Shown here: positions 10,340-21,061 of the stretch, piece after piece
Layout of the letters: the number at the start of each line of letters is the position of its first letter
Position numbering within the stretch: the stretch's first letter is position 1
DNA from: Saccoglossus kowalevskii
Taxonomy: Eukaryota > Hemichordata > Enteropneusta > Harrimaniidae
Reading direction: 5' to 3'
NCBI RefSeq assembly: GCF_000003605.2
Contig: NW_003124300.1
Location: 1-21,316 of the forward strand
DNA: 21,316 bases
The notes under the pieces: generated by a model
Database searches by the model: none
The model's input: only the letters and a program-made list of their open reading frames with translations
Told to the model about the DNA's origin: nothing
Made by a program: the position numbers and the translations under genes

Positions 10340-10426
10340 CTGGCCTCAATACAACCACTTTATAGTATCTGCCCTCAATACAACCACTTTATAGTATCTG
10401 CCCTCAATACAACCACTTTATAGTAT

Positions 10427-10571
10427 CGACCCTCAGTACAACCACTTTATAGTATCTGCCCTCAATACAACCACTTTATAGTATCTGACCTCAATACAAC
10501 CACTTTATAGTATCTGCCCTCAATACAACCACTTTATAGTATCGACCCTCAATACAACCACTTTATAGTAT
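10427..10571 (+). repeat. Five-unit block D(CAGTAC)-T-CTGACC-T-D, copy 2
   Basis: D with CTCAGTAC (10427), T, CTGACC (10485), T, D (10543). It matches 1223-1367. The neighbours differ (D at 1368, T at 10572), which limits the shared segment to these five units. Confidence 0.78.
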
Positions 10572-11035
10572 CTGCCCTCAATACAACCACTTTATAGTAT
10601 CTGCCCTCAATACAACTACTTTATAGTATCTGCCCTCAATACAACCACTTTATAGTGTCTGCCCTCAATACAACCACTTTATAGTATCTGCCCTCAATAC
10701 AACCACTTTATAGTATCAGCCCTCAATACAACCACTTTATAGTATCTGCCCTCAATACAACCATTTTATAGTATCTGCCCTCAATACAACCACTTTATAG
10801 TATCTGCCCTCAATACAACCACTTTATAGTATCAGCCCTCAATACAACCACTTTATAGTATCAGCCCTCAATACAACCACTTTATAGTATCTGCCCTCAA
10901 TACAACCACTTTATAGTATCTGCCCTCAATATAACCACTTTATAGTATCTGCCCTCAATACAACCACTTTATAGTATCAACCCTCAATACAACCACTTTA
11001 TAGTATCAGCCCTCAATACAACCACTTTATAGTAT

Positions 11036-11266
11036 CAGCCCACAATACAACTACTTTATAGTATCTGCCCTGAATAAACCACTTTATAGTATCAACCCTC
11101 AATACAACCACTTTATAGTATCTGCCCTCAATACAACCACTTTATAGTATCTGCGCTCAATACAACCACTTTATAGTATCTGCCTTCAATACAACCACTT
11201 TATAGTATTAGCCCTCAATACAACCACTTTATAGAATCTGCCCTCAATACAACCACTTTATAGTAT
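11036..11266 (+). repeat. Module B copy with complete N-T-R-F order
   Basis: S with CACAATACAACTAC (11036), 28-bp T with GAATAAACC (11065), N, T, R (11151), F (11180), a unit reading TTAGCCC (11209) and T reached through AGAAT (11238). This is the closest match to the window start (1-204). It is followed directly by module C. Confidence 0.82.
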
Positions 11267-11644
11267 CTGCCTTCAATACAACCACTTTATAGTATCAGCC
11301 CTCAATACAATCACTTTATATGTATTGGCCCTCAATACAACCACTTTATAGTATCAGCCCTCAATACAAACACTTTATAGTATCTGCCCTCAATACAACC
11401 ACTTTATAGTATCAGCCCTCAATACAACCACTTTATAGTATCTGCCCTCAATACAACCACTTTATAGTATCGACCCTCAATACAACCACTTTATAGTATC
11501 TGCTCTCAATACAACCACTTTATAGTATCAGCCCTCAATACAACCACTTTATAGTATCAGCCCTCAATACAACCACTTTATAGTATCTGCCCTCAATACA
11601 ACCACTTTATAGTATCGACCCTCAATACAACCACTTTATAGTAT
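11267..11644 (+). repeat. Module C copy 3
   Basis: A short leader F (11267), S with CAATCAC (11296, 30 bp because of TATATGTAT) and W (11326) is followed by the ten-unit core from 11355. The leader lacks one S-W pair compared with the copy at 9701. Confidence 0.87.
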
Positions 11645-11818
11645 CTGCCCTCAATACAACCACTTTATAGTATCTGCCCTCAATACAACCACTTTATAGT
11701 ATCTGCCCTCAATACAACCACTTTATAGTATCTGCCCTCAATACAACCACTTTATAGTATCTGCCCTCAATACAACCACTTTATAGTATCTGCGCTCAAT
11801 ACAACCACTTTATAGTAT

Positions 11819-12254
11819 CTGCCTTCAATACAACCACTTTATAGTATCAGCCCTCAATACACCACTTTATAGTATTGGCCCTCAATACAACCAACTTTAT
11901 AGTATCAGCCCTCAATACAATCACTTTAATAGTATTGGCCTAAATACAACCACTTTTATAGTATCAGCCCTCAATACAAACACTTTATAGTATCTGCCCT
12001 CAATACAACCACTTTATAGTATCAGCCCTCAATACAACCACTTTATAGTATCTGCCCTCAATACAACCACTTTATAGTATCGACCCTCAATACAACCACT
12101 TTATAGTATCTGCTCTCAATACAACCACTTTATAGTATCAGCCCTCAATACAACCACTTTATAGTATCAGCCCTCAATACAACCACTTTATAGTATCTGC
12201 CCTCAATACAACCACTTTATAGTATCGACCCTCAATACAACCACTTTATAGTAT
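11819..12254 (+). repeat. Module C copy 4, 610 bp after copy 3, with indels in the leader
   Basis: The leader F-S-W-S(CAATCAC)-W contains four altered units in a row: CACCACTT (11848), CCAACTTT (11876), TTTAATAG (11906), and TTGGCCTAAATAC with CTTTTATAG (11936). The core from 11965 is clean and matches copy 3 at an offset of 610 bp (21 units plus one base). The intervening T-T-T-T-T-R-F run resembles 4997-5170. Confidence 0.87.
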
Positions 12255-12745
12255 CAGCCCTCAATACAACCACTTTATAGTATCAGCCCTCAATATAACC
12301 ACTTTATAGTATCTGCCCTCAATACAACCACTTTATAGTATCTGCCCTCAATACAAGCACTTTATAGCATCTGCCTTCAATACAACCACTTTATAGTATC
12401 AGCCCTCAATACAACCACTTTATAGTATCTGCCCTCAATACAACCTCTTTATAGTATCTGCCCTTAATACAACCACTTTATAGTATCTACCCTGAATAAA
12501 CAACTTGATAGTATCTGCCTTCAATACAACCACTTTATAGTATCAGCCCTCAATACAACCACTTTATAGTATCAGCTCTCAATACAACCACTTTATAGTA
12601 TCAGCCCACAATACAACTACTTTATAGTATCTGCCCTGAATAAACCACTTTATTGTATCAACCCTCAATACAACCACTTTATAGTATCTGCCCTCAATAC
12701 AACCACTTTATAGTATCTGCGCTCAATACAACTACTTTATAGTAT
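12255..12745 (+). repeat. Module J/B compound block, copied intact at 19297
   Basis: S, S with CAATATAACC, T, T with CAAGCAC, F through AGCAT (12371), S, T with CAACCTCT (12429), T with CTTAATAC (12458), 28-bp Y with GAATAAACAACTTGAT (12487), F, S, CAGCTC (12573), S with CACAATAC (12602), 28-bp T with GAATAAACC (12631), N, T, R (12717). All 17 units recur at a constant offset of 7042 bp. A shorter relative is at 14891-15120. Confidence 0.92.
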
Positions 12746-12802
12746 CAGCCCTCAATACAACCACTTTATAGTATCTGCCTTAATACAACCACTTTATAGT
12801 AT

Positions 12803-13266
12803 CTGCCCTCAATACAACCACTTTATAGTATCAGCCCTAAATACAACCACTTTATAGTATCTGCCCTCAATAAAACCACATTATAGTATCAGCCCTCAAT
12901 ACAACCACTTTATAGTATCTGCCCTCAATACAACCACTTTATAGTATCAGCCCTCAATACAACCACTTTATAGTATCTGCCCTCAATACAACCACTTTAT
13001 AGTATCTGCCCTCAATACAACCACTTTATAGTATCAGCCCTCAATACAACCACTTTATAGTATCGACCCTCAATATAACCACTTTATAGTATCTGCCCTC
13101 AATACACCCACTTTATCGTATCTGCCCTCAATACAAGAACTTTATAGTATCAGCCCTCAATACAACCACTTTATAGTATCGACCCTCAATACACCCACTT
13201 TATAGTATCAGCCCTCAATACAACCACTTTATAGTATCTGCCTTCAATACAACCACTTTATAGTAT
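12803..13266 (+). repeat. Diverged copy of the taaa/acatt module (module A)
   Basis: S with CCCTAAATAC (12832), T with CAATAAAACCACATT (12861), S-T-S-T-T-S, D with CAATATAACC (13064), T with CACCCAC and a private ATCGTAT (13093), T with CAAGAAC (13122), S, D with CACCCAC (13180), S, F. The second CCCTAAATAC unit, L and the CAATGC unit found in the right-hand copies are missing, so this is a partial or rearranged member. Confidence 0.75.
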
Positions 13267-13759
13267 CAGCCCTCAATACAACTACTTTATAGTATCTGCC
13301 CTCAATACAACCACTTTATAGTACCAGCCCTCAATACAACCACTTTATAGTATCTGCCCTCAAAACAACCACTTTATAGTATTAGCCCTCAATACAACCA
13401 CTTTATAGTATCTGCCCTCAATACAACCTCTTTATAGTATCTGCCCTTAATACAACCACTTTATAGAATCTGCCCTCAATACAACCACTTTATAGTATCT
13501 GCCCTCAATACAACCACTTTATAGTATCTGCCCTCAATACAACCACTTTATAGTATCAACCCTCAATATAACCACTTTTTAGTATTTGCCCTCAATACAA
13601 CCACTTTATAGTATCAACCCTCAATACAACCACTTTATAGTATCTGCCCTCAATATAACCACTTTATAGTATCTGCCCTCAATACAACCACTTTATAGTA
13701 TCTGCCCTCAATACAACCACTTTATAGTATCTGCCCTCAATACAACCACTTTATAGTAT

Positions 13760-14020
13760 CAGCCTTCAATACAACCACTTTATAGTATCTGGCCTCAATA
13801 CAACCACTTTATAGTATCTTCCCTCAATACAACCACTTTATAGTATCTGCCCTCAATACAACCACTTTATAGTATTGACCCTCAATACAACCACTTTATA
13901 CTATCTGCCCTCAATACAACCACTTTATAGTATCTGCCTTCAATACAACCACTTTATAGTATCAGCCCTCAATACAACCACTTTATAGTATCTGCCCTCA
14001 ATACAACCACTTTATAGTAT
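13760..14020 (+). repeat. Module F copy 3, two units shorter
   Basis: CAGCCT (13760), G, K (13818), T, V (13876), T through ATACTAT (13905), F, S, T. Compared with 2035 and 2589, the TTGTCCC unit and the T after it are missing, and the ATAATAT mark is absent. It lies more than 11 kb from the other two copies. Confidence 0.85.
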
Positions 14021-14165
14021 CGACCCTCAATACACCCACTTTATAGTATCAGCCCTCAATACAACCACTTTATAGTATCTGCCCTCAATACAACCACTTT
14101 ATAGTATCGACCCTCAATACAACCACTTTATAGTATCTGCCCTCAATACAACCACTTTATAGTAT

Positions 14166-14426
14166 CGACCCTCAATACAACCACTTTATAGTATCTGCCC
14201 TCAATACAACCACTTTATAGTATCTGCCCTCAATACAACCACTTTATAGTATCTGCCCTCAATACAACCACTTTATAGTATCTGCCCTCAATATAACCAC
14301 TTTATAGTATCTGCCCTCAATATAACCACTTTATAGTATCTGCCCTCAATACAACCACTTTATAGTATCTGCCCTCAATATAACCACTTTATAGTATCTG
14401 CCCTCAATACAACCACTTTATAGTAT
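14166..14426 (+). repeat. Module G partial copy 3
   Basis: D, three plain T units, then CAATATAACC units at 14282, 14311 and 14369 interleaved with plain T units as in 2966-3226. The V is replaced by D, the CAATAGAACC mark is missing, and the E-D-D end is replaced by S-N. Modules F and G follow each other in the same order here and at 2.6-3.3 kb, although here five units (D-S-T-D-T) separate them. Confidence 0.72.
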
Positions 14427-14890
14427 CAGCCCTCAATACAACCACTTTATAGTATCAACCCTCAATATAACCACTTTATAGTATCTGCCCTCAATACAAC
14501 CACTTTATAGTATCAGCCCTCAATATAACCACTTTATAGTATCTGCCCTCAATACAACCAGTTGATAGTATCGACCCTCAATACAACCACTCTATAGTAT
14601 CTGCCCTCAATACAACCACTTTATAGTATCAGCCTTCAATACAACCACTTTATAGTGTCTGCTCTCAATACAACCATTTTATAGTATCAGCCGTCAATAC
14701 AACCACTTTATAGTATCTGCCCTCAATACAACCACTTTATAGTATCTGCCCTCAATACAACCACTTTATAGTATCTACCCTGAATACAACCACTTTATAG
14801 TATCAGCCCTCAATACAACCACTTTATAGTATCTGCCTTCAATACAACCACTTTATAGTATCAGCCCTCAATACAACTACTTTATAGTAT

Positions 14891-15178
14891 CTGCCCTCAA
14901 TACAACCACTTTATAGTATCTGCCCTTAATACAACCACTTTATAGTATCTACCCTGAATAAACAAGTTTATAGTATCTGCCTTCAATACAACCACTTTAT
15001 AGTATCAGCCCTCAATACAACCACTTTATAGTATCAGCCCTCAATACAACCACTTTATAGTATCAGCCCACAATACAACTACTTTATAGTATCTGCCCTG
15101 AATAAACCACTTTATAGTATCTGCCCTCAATACAACCACTTTATAGTATCTGCCCTCAATACAACCACTTTATAGTAT
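14891..15178 (+). repeat. Partial copy of the J/B compound block
   Basis: T, T with CTTAATAC (14920), 28-bp Y with GAATAAACAAGTTTAT (14949), F, S, S, S with CACAATACAACTAC (15064), 28-bp T with GAATAAACC (15093), T, T. It corresponds to 12429-12716 and 19471-19758, but CAACCTCT is missing, CAGCTC is a plain S, and N is replaced by T. Confidence 0.82.
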
Positions 15179-15555
15179 CAACCCTCAATACAACCACTTT
15201 ATAGTATCAACCCTCAATACAACCACTTTATAGTATCTGCCCTCAATACAACCACTTTATAGTATCTGCCCTCAATACAACCACTTTATAGTATCTGCCC
15301 TCAATACAACCACTTTATAGTATCTGCCCTCAATATAACCACTTTATAGTACCTGCCCTCAATACAACCACTTTATAGTATCTGCCCTCAATACAACCAC
15401 TTTATAGTATCAACCCTCAATACAACCACTTTATAGTATCAACCCTCAATACAACCACTTTATAGTATCTGCCCTCAATACAACCACTTTATAGTATCAG
15501 CCCTCAATACAACCACTTTATAGTATCGACCCTCAGTACAACCACTTTATAGTAT
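15179..15555 (+). repeat. Module D copy 3
   Basis: The same thirteen units as 6592-6968, at a constant offset of 8587 bp, ending in D with CTCAGTAC (15527). One private change is present: the unit before the GTAC-preceded one carries CAATATAACC (15324). It is followed by a run of nine T units (15556-15816). Confidence 0.88.
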
Positions 15556-16019
15556 CTGCCCTCAATACAACCACTTTATAGTATCTGCCCTCAATACAAC
15601 CACTTTATAGTATCTGCCCTCAATACAACCACTTTATAGTATCTGCCCTCAATACAACCACTTTATAGTATCTGCCCTCAATACAACCACTTTATAGTAT
15701 CTGCCCTCAATACAACCACTTTATAGTATCTGCCCTCAATACAACTACTTTATAGTATCTGCCCTCAATACAACCACTTTATAGTATCTGCCCTCAATAC
15801 AACCACTTTATAGTATCAGCCCTCAATACAACCACTTTATAGTATCTGCCCTCAATACAACCACTTTATAGTATCTGCCCTCAATACAACCACTTTATAG
15901 TATCTGCCCTCATTACAACCACTTTATAGTATCGAATCTCAATACAACCACTTTATAGTATCTGCCCTCAATACAACCACTTTATAGTATCTGCCTTCAA
16001 TACAACTACTTTATAGTAT

Positions 16020-16483
16020 CAGCCCTCAATACAACCACTTTATAGTATCTGCCCTCAATACAACCACTTTATAGTATCTGCCCTCAATACAACCACTTTA
16101 TAGTATCAGCCCTAAATACAACCACTTTATAGTATCTGCCCTCAATAAAACCACATTATAGTATCAGCCCTCAATACAACCACTTTATAGTATCTGCCCT
16201 CAATACAACCACTTTATAGTATCAGCCCTCAATACAACCACTTTATAGTATCTGCCCTCAATACAACCACTTTATAGTATCAGCCCTAAATACAACCACT
16301 TTATAGTATCGACCCTCAATACAACCACTTTATAGTATCTGCTCTCAATACAACCACTTTATAGTATCAGCCCTCAATACAACCACTTTATAGTATCTGC
16401 CCTCAATGCAACCACTTTATAGTATCAGCCCTCAATACAACCACTTTATAGTATCGACCCTCAATACAACCACTTTATAGTAA
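16020..16483 (+). repeat. Module A right-hand copy 1 (16 units)
   Basis: S-T-T, S with CCCTAAATAC (16107), T with CAATAAAACCACATT (16136), S-T-S-T, second CCCTAAATAC S (16281), D, L, S, T with CAATGC (16397), S, D. It is matched unit for unit at 16919-17382 with an offset of 899 bp, exactly 31 units. It then runs into the CAATCAC cluster instead of the CACCCAC units. Confidence 0.93.
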
Positions 16484-16860
16484 CAGCCCTCAATACAATC
16501 ACTTTATAGTATCAGCCCTCAATACAATCACTTTATAGTATCTGCCCTCAATACAATCACTTTATAGTATCTGCCCTCAATACAACCACTTTATAGTATC
16601 AGCCCTCAATACAATCACTTTATAGTATCTGCCCTCAATACAATCACTTTATAGTAACAGCCCTCAATACAACCACTTTATAGTATCAGCCCTCAATACA
16701 ATCACTTTATAGTATCTGCCCTCAATACAACCACTTTATAGTATCTGCCCTCAATACAACCACTTTATAGTATCTGCCCTCAATACAATCACTTTATAGT
16801 ATCAGCCCTCAATACAATCACTTTATAGTATCTGCCCTCAATACAATCACTTTATAGTGT
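16484..16860 (+). repeat. Local cluster of CAATCAC units
   Basis: Of 13 units, nine carry CAATCAC instead of CAACCAC (16484, 16513, 16542, 16600, 16629, 16687, 16774, 16803, 16832), and two are preceded by GTAA rather than GTAT (16484, 16658). The two GTAA units are 174 bp (six units) apart and are followed by similar orders, which suggests a small internal amplification. CAATCAC occurs elsewhere only as scattered units, mostly next to W units. Confidence 0.85.
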
Positions 16861-16918
16861 CTGCCCTCAATACAACCACTTTATAGTATCTGCCCTCAAT
16901 ACAACCACTTTATAGTAT

Positions 16919-17875
16919 CAGCCCTCAATACAACCATTTTATAGTATCTGCCCTCAATACAACCACTTTATAGTATCTGCCCTCAATACAACCACTTTAT
17001 AGTATCAGCCCTAAATACAACCACTTTATAGTATCTGCCCTCAATAAAACCACATTATAGTATCAGCCCTCAATACAACCACTTTATAGTATCTGCCCTC
17101 AATACAACCACTTTATAGTATCAGCCCTCAATACAACCACTTTATAGTATCTGCCCTCAATACAACCACTTTATAGTATCAGCCCTAAATACAACCACTT
17201 TATAGTATCGACCCTCAATACAACCACTTTATAGTATCTGCTCTCAATACAACCACTTTATAGTATCAGCCCTCAATACAACCACTTTATAGTATCTGCC
17301 CTCAATGCAACCACTTTATAGTATCAGCCCTCAATACAACCACTTTATAGTATCGACCCTCAATACAACCACTTTATAGTATCTGCCCTCAATACACCCA
17401 CTTTATAGTATCTGCCCTCAATACAAGAACTTTATAGTATCAGCCCTCAATACAACCACTTTATAGTATCTACCCTCAATACACCCACTTTATAGTATCA
17501 GCCCACAATACAACCACTTTATAGTATCTGCCTTCAATACAACCACTTTATAGTATCTGCCCTCAATACACCCACTTTATAGTATCTGCCCTCAATACAA
17601 GAACTTTATAGTACCAGCCCTCAATACAACCACTTTATAGTATCGACCCTCAATACACCCACTTTATAGTATCAGCCCTCAATACAACCACTTTATAGTA
17701 TCTGCCTTCAATACAACCACTTCATAGTATCAGCCCTCAAAACAACTACTTTATAGTATCTGCCCTCAATACAACCACTTTATAGTACCAGCCCTCAATA
17801 CAACCACTTTATAGTATCTGCCCTCAATACAACCACTTTATAGTATCTGCGCTCAATACAACCACTTTATAGTAT
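16919..17875 (+). repeat. Module A right-hand copy 2, first half of a 41-unit duplication
   Basis: This holds the 16-unit core as at 16020, then T with CACCCAC, T with CAAGAAC, S, Y, S with CACAATAC, F, a second CACCCAC/CAAGAAC pair (17557, 17586), S after GTAC (17615), D with CACCCAC, S, F with TTCATAG (17702), S with CAAAACAACTAC (17731), T, S after GTAC, T, R (17847). All 33 units recur 1189 bp downstream, exactly 41 units. Confidence 0.93.
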
Positions 17876-18107
17876 CAGCCCTCAATACAACCACTTTATA
17901 GTATCTGCCTTCAATACAACCACTTTATAGTATCAGCCCTCAATACAACCACTTTATAGTATCTGCCCTCAATACAACCACTTTATAGTATCTGCCCTCA
18001 ATACAACCACTTTATAGTATCAACCCTCAATATAACCACTTTATAGTATCTGCCCTCAATACAACCACTTTATAGTATCTGCCTTCAATACAACTACTTT
18101 ATAGTAT

Positions 18108-19064
18108 CAGCCCTCAATACAACCACTTTATAGTATCTGCCCTCAATACAACCACTTTATAGTATCTGCCCTCAATACAACCACTTTATAGTATCAGCCC
18201 TAAATACAACCACTTTATAGTATCTGCCCTCAATAAAACCACATTATAGTATCAGCCCTCAATACAACCACTTTATAGTATCTGCCCTCAATACAACCAC
18301 TTTATAGTATCAGCCCTCAATACAACCACTTTATAGTATCTGCCCTCAATACAACCACTTTATAGTATCAGCCCTAAATACAACCACTTTATAGTATCGA
18401 CCCTCAATACAACCACTTTATAGTATCTGCTCTCAATACAACCACTTTATAGTATCAGCCCTCAATACAACCACTTTATAGTATCTGCCCTCAATGCAAC
18501 CACTTTATAGTATCAGCCCTCAATACAACCACTTTATAGTATCGACCCTCAATACAACCACTTTATAGTATCTGCCCTCAATACACCCACTTTATAGTAT
18601 CTGCCCTCAATACAAGAACTTTATAGTATCAGCCCTCAATACAACCACTTTATAGTATCTACCCTCAATACACCCACTTTATAGTATCAGCCCACATACA
18701 ACCACTTTATAGTATCTGCCTTCAATAACACCACTTTATAGTATCTGCTCCTCAATACACCCACTTTATAGTATCTGCCCTCAATACAAGAACTTTATAG
18801 TACCAGCCCTCAATACAACCACTTTATAGTATCGACCCTCAATACACCCACTTTATAGTATCAGCCCTCAATACAACCACTTTATAGTATCTGCCTTCAA
18901 TACAACCACTTCATAGTATCAGCCCTCAAAACAACTACTTTATAGTATCTGCCCTCAATACAACCACTTTATAGTACCAGCCCTCAATACAACCACTTTA
19001 TAGTATCTGCCCTCAATACAACCACTTTATAGTATCTGCGCTCAATACAACCACTTTATAGTAT
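18108..19064 (+). repeat. Module A right-hand copy 3, second half of the 41-unit duplication
   Basis: Unit for unit the same as 16919-17875. Private differences cluster in three adjacent units: CCCACATAC with a one-base loss (18688), CAATAACACC (18716) and CTGCTCCTC with a one-base gain (18745). The loss and the gain cancel, so the register is kept. Confidence 0.93.
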
Positions 19065-19180
19065 CTGCCTTCAATACAACCACTTTATAGTATCAGCCCT
19101 CAATACAACCACTTTATAGAATCTGCCCTCAATACAACCACTTTATAGTATCTGCCCTCAATACAACCACTTTATAGTAT

Positions 19181-19787
19181 CGACCCTCAATATAACCACT
19201 TTATAGTATCTGCCCACAATATAACCACTTTATAGTATCTGCTCTCAATACAACCACTTTATAGTATCTGCCCTCAATACAACCACTTTATAGTATCAGC
19301 CCTCAATACAACCACTTTATAGTATCAGCCCTCAATATAACCACTTTATAGTATCTGCCCTCAATACAACCACTTTATAGTATCTGCCCTCAATACAAGC
19401 ACTTTATAGCATCTGCCTTCAATACAACCACTTTATAGTATCAGCCCTCAATACAACCACTTTATAGTATCTGCCCTCAATACAACCTCTTTATAGTATC
19501 TGCCCTTAATACAACCACTTTATAGTATCTACCCTGAATAAACAACTTGATAGTATCTGCCTTCAATACAACCACTTTATAGTATCAGCCCTCAATACAA
19601 CCACTTTATAGTATCAGCTCTCAATACAACCACTTTATAGTATCAGCCCACAATACAACTACTTTATAGTATCTGCCCTGAATAAACCACTTTATAGTAT
19701 CAACCCTCAATACAACCACTTTATAGTATCTGCCCTCAATACAACCACTTTATAGTATCTGCGCTCAATACAACCACTTTATAGTAT
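19181..19787 (+). repeat. Module J/B compound block, right-hand copy
   Basis: The first part (19181-19470) matches 5316-5606, including the CAAGCAC/AGCAT mark. From 19297 on it matches 12255-12745 at a constant offset of 7042 bp, including CAACCTCT, CTTAATAC, GAATAAACAACTTGAT, CAGCTC and CACAATAC. One unit (19210) carries CCCACAATATAACC. It joins directly into the copy of 17847-18426. Confidence 0.9.
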
Positions 19788-20338
19788 CAGCCCTCAATAC
19801 AACCACTTTATAGTATCTGCCTTCTATACAACCACTTTATAGTATCAGCCCTCAATACAACCACTTTATAGTATCTGCCCTCAATACAACCACTTTATAG
19901 TATCTGCCCTCAATACAACCACTTTATAGTATCAACCCTCAATATAACCACTTTATAGTATCTGCCCTCAATACAACCACTTTATAGTATCTGCCTTCAA
20001 TACAACTACTTTATAGTATCAGCCCTCAATACAACCATTTTATAGTATCTGCCCTCAATACAACCACTTTATAGTATCTGCCCTCAATACAACCACTTTA
20101 TAGTATCAGCCCTAAATACAACCACTTTATAGTATCTGCCCTCAATAAAACCACATTATAGTATCAGCCCTCAATACAACCACTTTATAGTATCTGCCCT
20201 CAATACAACCACTTTATAGTATCAGCCCTCAATACAACCACTTTATAGTATCTGCCCTCAATACAACCACTTTATAGTATCAGCCCTAAATACAACCACT
20301 TTATAGTATCGACCCTCAATACAACCACTTTATAGTAT
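19759..20338 (+). repeat. 20-unit copy of 17847-18426 (module A extension plus core)
   Basis: R-S-F-S-T-T, N with CAATATAACC (19933), T, F with CAACTAC (19991), S, T, T, S with CCCTAAATAC (20107), T with CAATAAAACCACATT, S-T-S-T, second CCCTAAATAC S (20281), D. Every unit lies 1912 bp after its counterpart. Private differences are CTTCTATAC (19817) and CCATTTTATAG (20020). The copies part at 20339, where S replaces L. Confidence 0.92.
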
Positions 20339-20396
20339 CAGCCCTCAATACAACCACTTTATAGTATCAGCCCTCAATACAACCACTTTATAGTAT

Positions 20397-20742
20397 CTGC
20401 CCTCAATAAACCACTTTATAGTATCAACCCTCAATACAACCACTTTATAGTATCTGCCCTCAATACAAACACTTTATAGTATCTGCGCTCAATACAACCA
20501 CTTTATAGTATCTGCCTTCAATACAACCACTTTATAGTATTGGCCCTCAATACAACCACTTTATAGTATCTACTCTCAATACAACCACTTTATAGTATCA
20601 GCCCTCAATACAACCACTTTACAGTATCAGCCCTCAATACAACCACTTTATAGTATCTGCCCTCAATACAAGCACTTTATAGAATAGACCCTGAATATAC
20701 CACTTTATAGTATCATCCCTCAATACAATCACTTTATAGTAT
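20397..20742 (+). repeat. Diverged module B copy joined to the degenerate module
   Basis: A 28-bp T with CAATAAACC (20397), N, T with CAAACAC, R (20483), F, W (20541), CTACTC (20570), S, S, T with CAAGCAC (20657), then AGAATAGACCCTGAATATACC (28 bp, from 20686) and CATCCC with CAATCAC (20714). The part from 20541 parallels 9495-9700 but has far fewer indels. Confidence 0.75.
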
Positions 20743-21061
20743 CTGCCTTCAATACAACCACTTTATAGTATCAGCCCTCAATACAACCACTTTATAGTAT
20801 TGGCCCTCAATACAACCACTTTATAGTATCAGCCCTCCATACAATCACTTTATAGTATTGGCCCTCAATACAACCACTTTATAGTATCAGCCCTCAATAC
20901 AACCACTTTATAGTATCTGCCCTCAATACAACCACTTTATAGTATCAGCCCTCAATACAACCACTTTATAGTATCTGCCCTCAATACAACCACTTTATAG
21001 TATCGACCCTCAATACAACCACTTTATAGTATCTGCTCTCAATACAACCACTTTATAGTAT
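20743..21061 (+). repeat. Module C copy 5, partial
   Basis: The leader F-S-W-S(CTCCATACAATCAC)-W is followed by S-T-S-T-D-L. It corresponds to 9701-10020 and 11819-12138. The first core unit lacks CAAACAC, and the order then switches to module K (T-T-S-N). Confidence 0.82.

Noticed and set aside
11065-11092. Polyadenylation signal AATAAA in GAATAAACC and CAATAAAACC units
   Set aside because: It arises from single changes in CAATACAACC within a noncoding repeat and has no associated gene.
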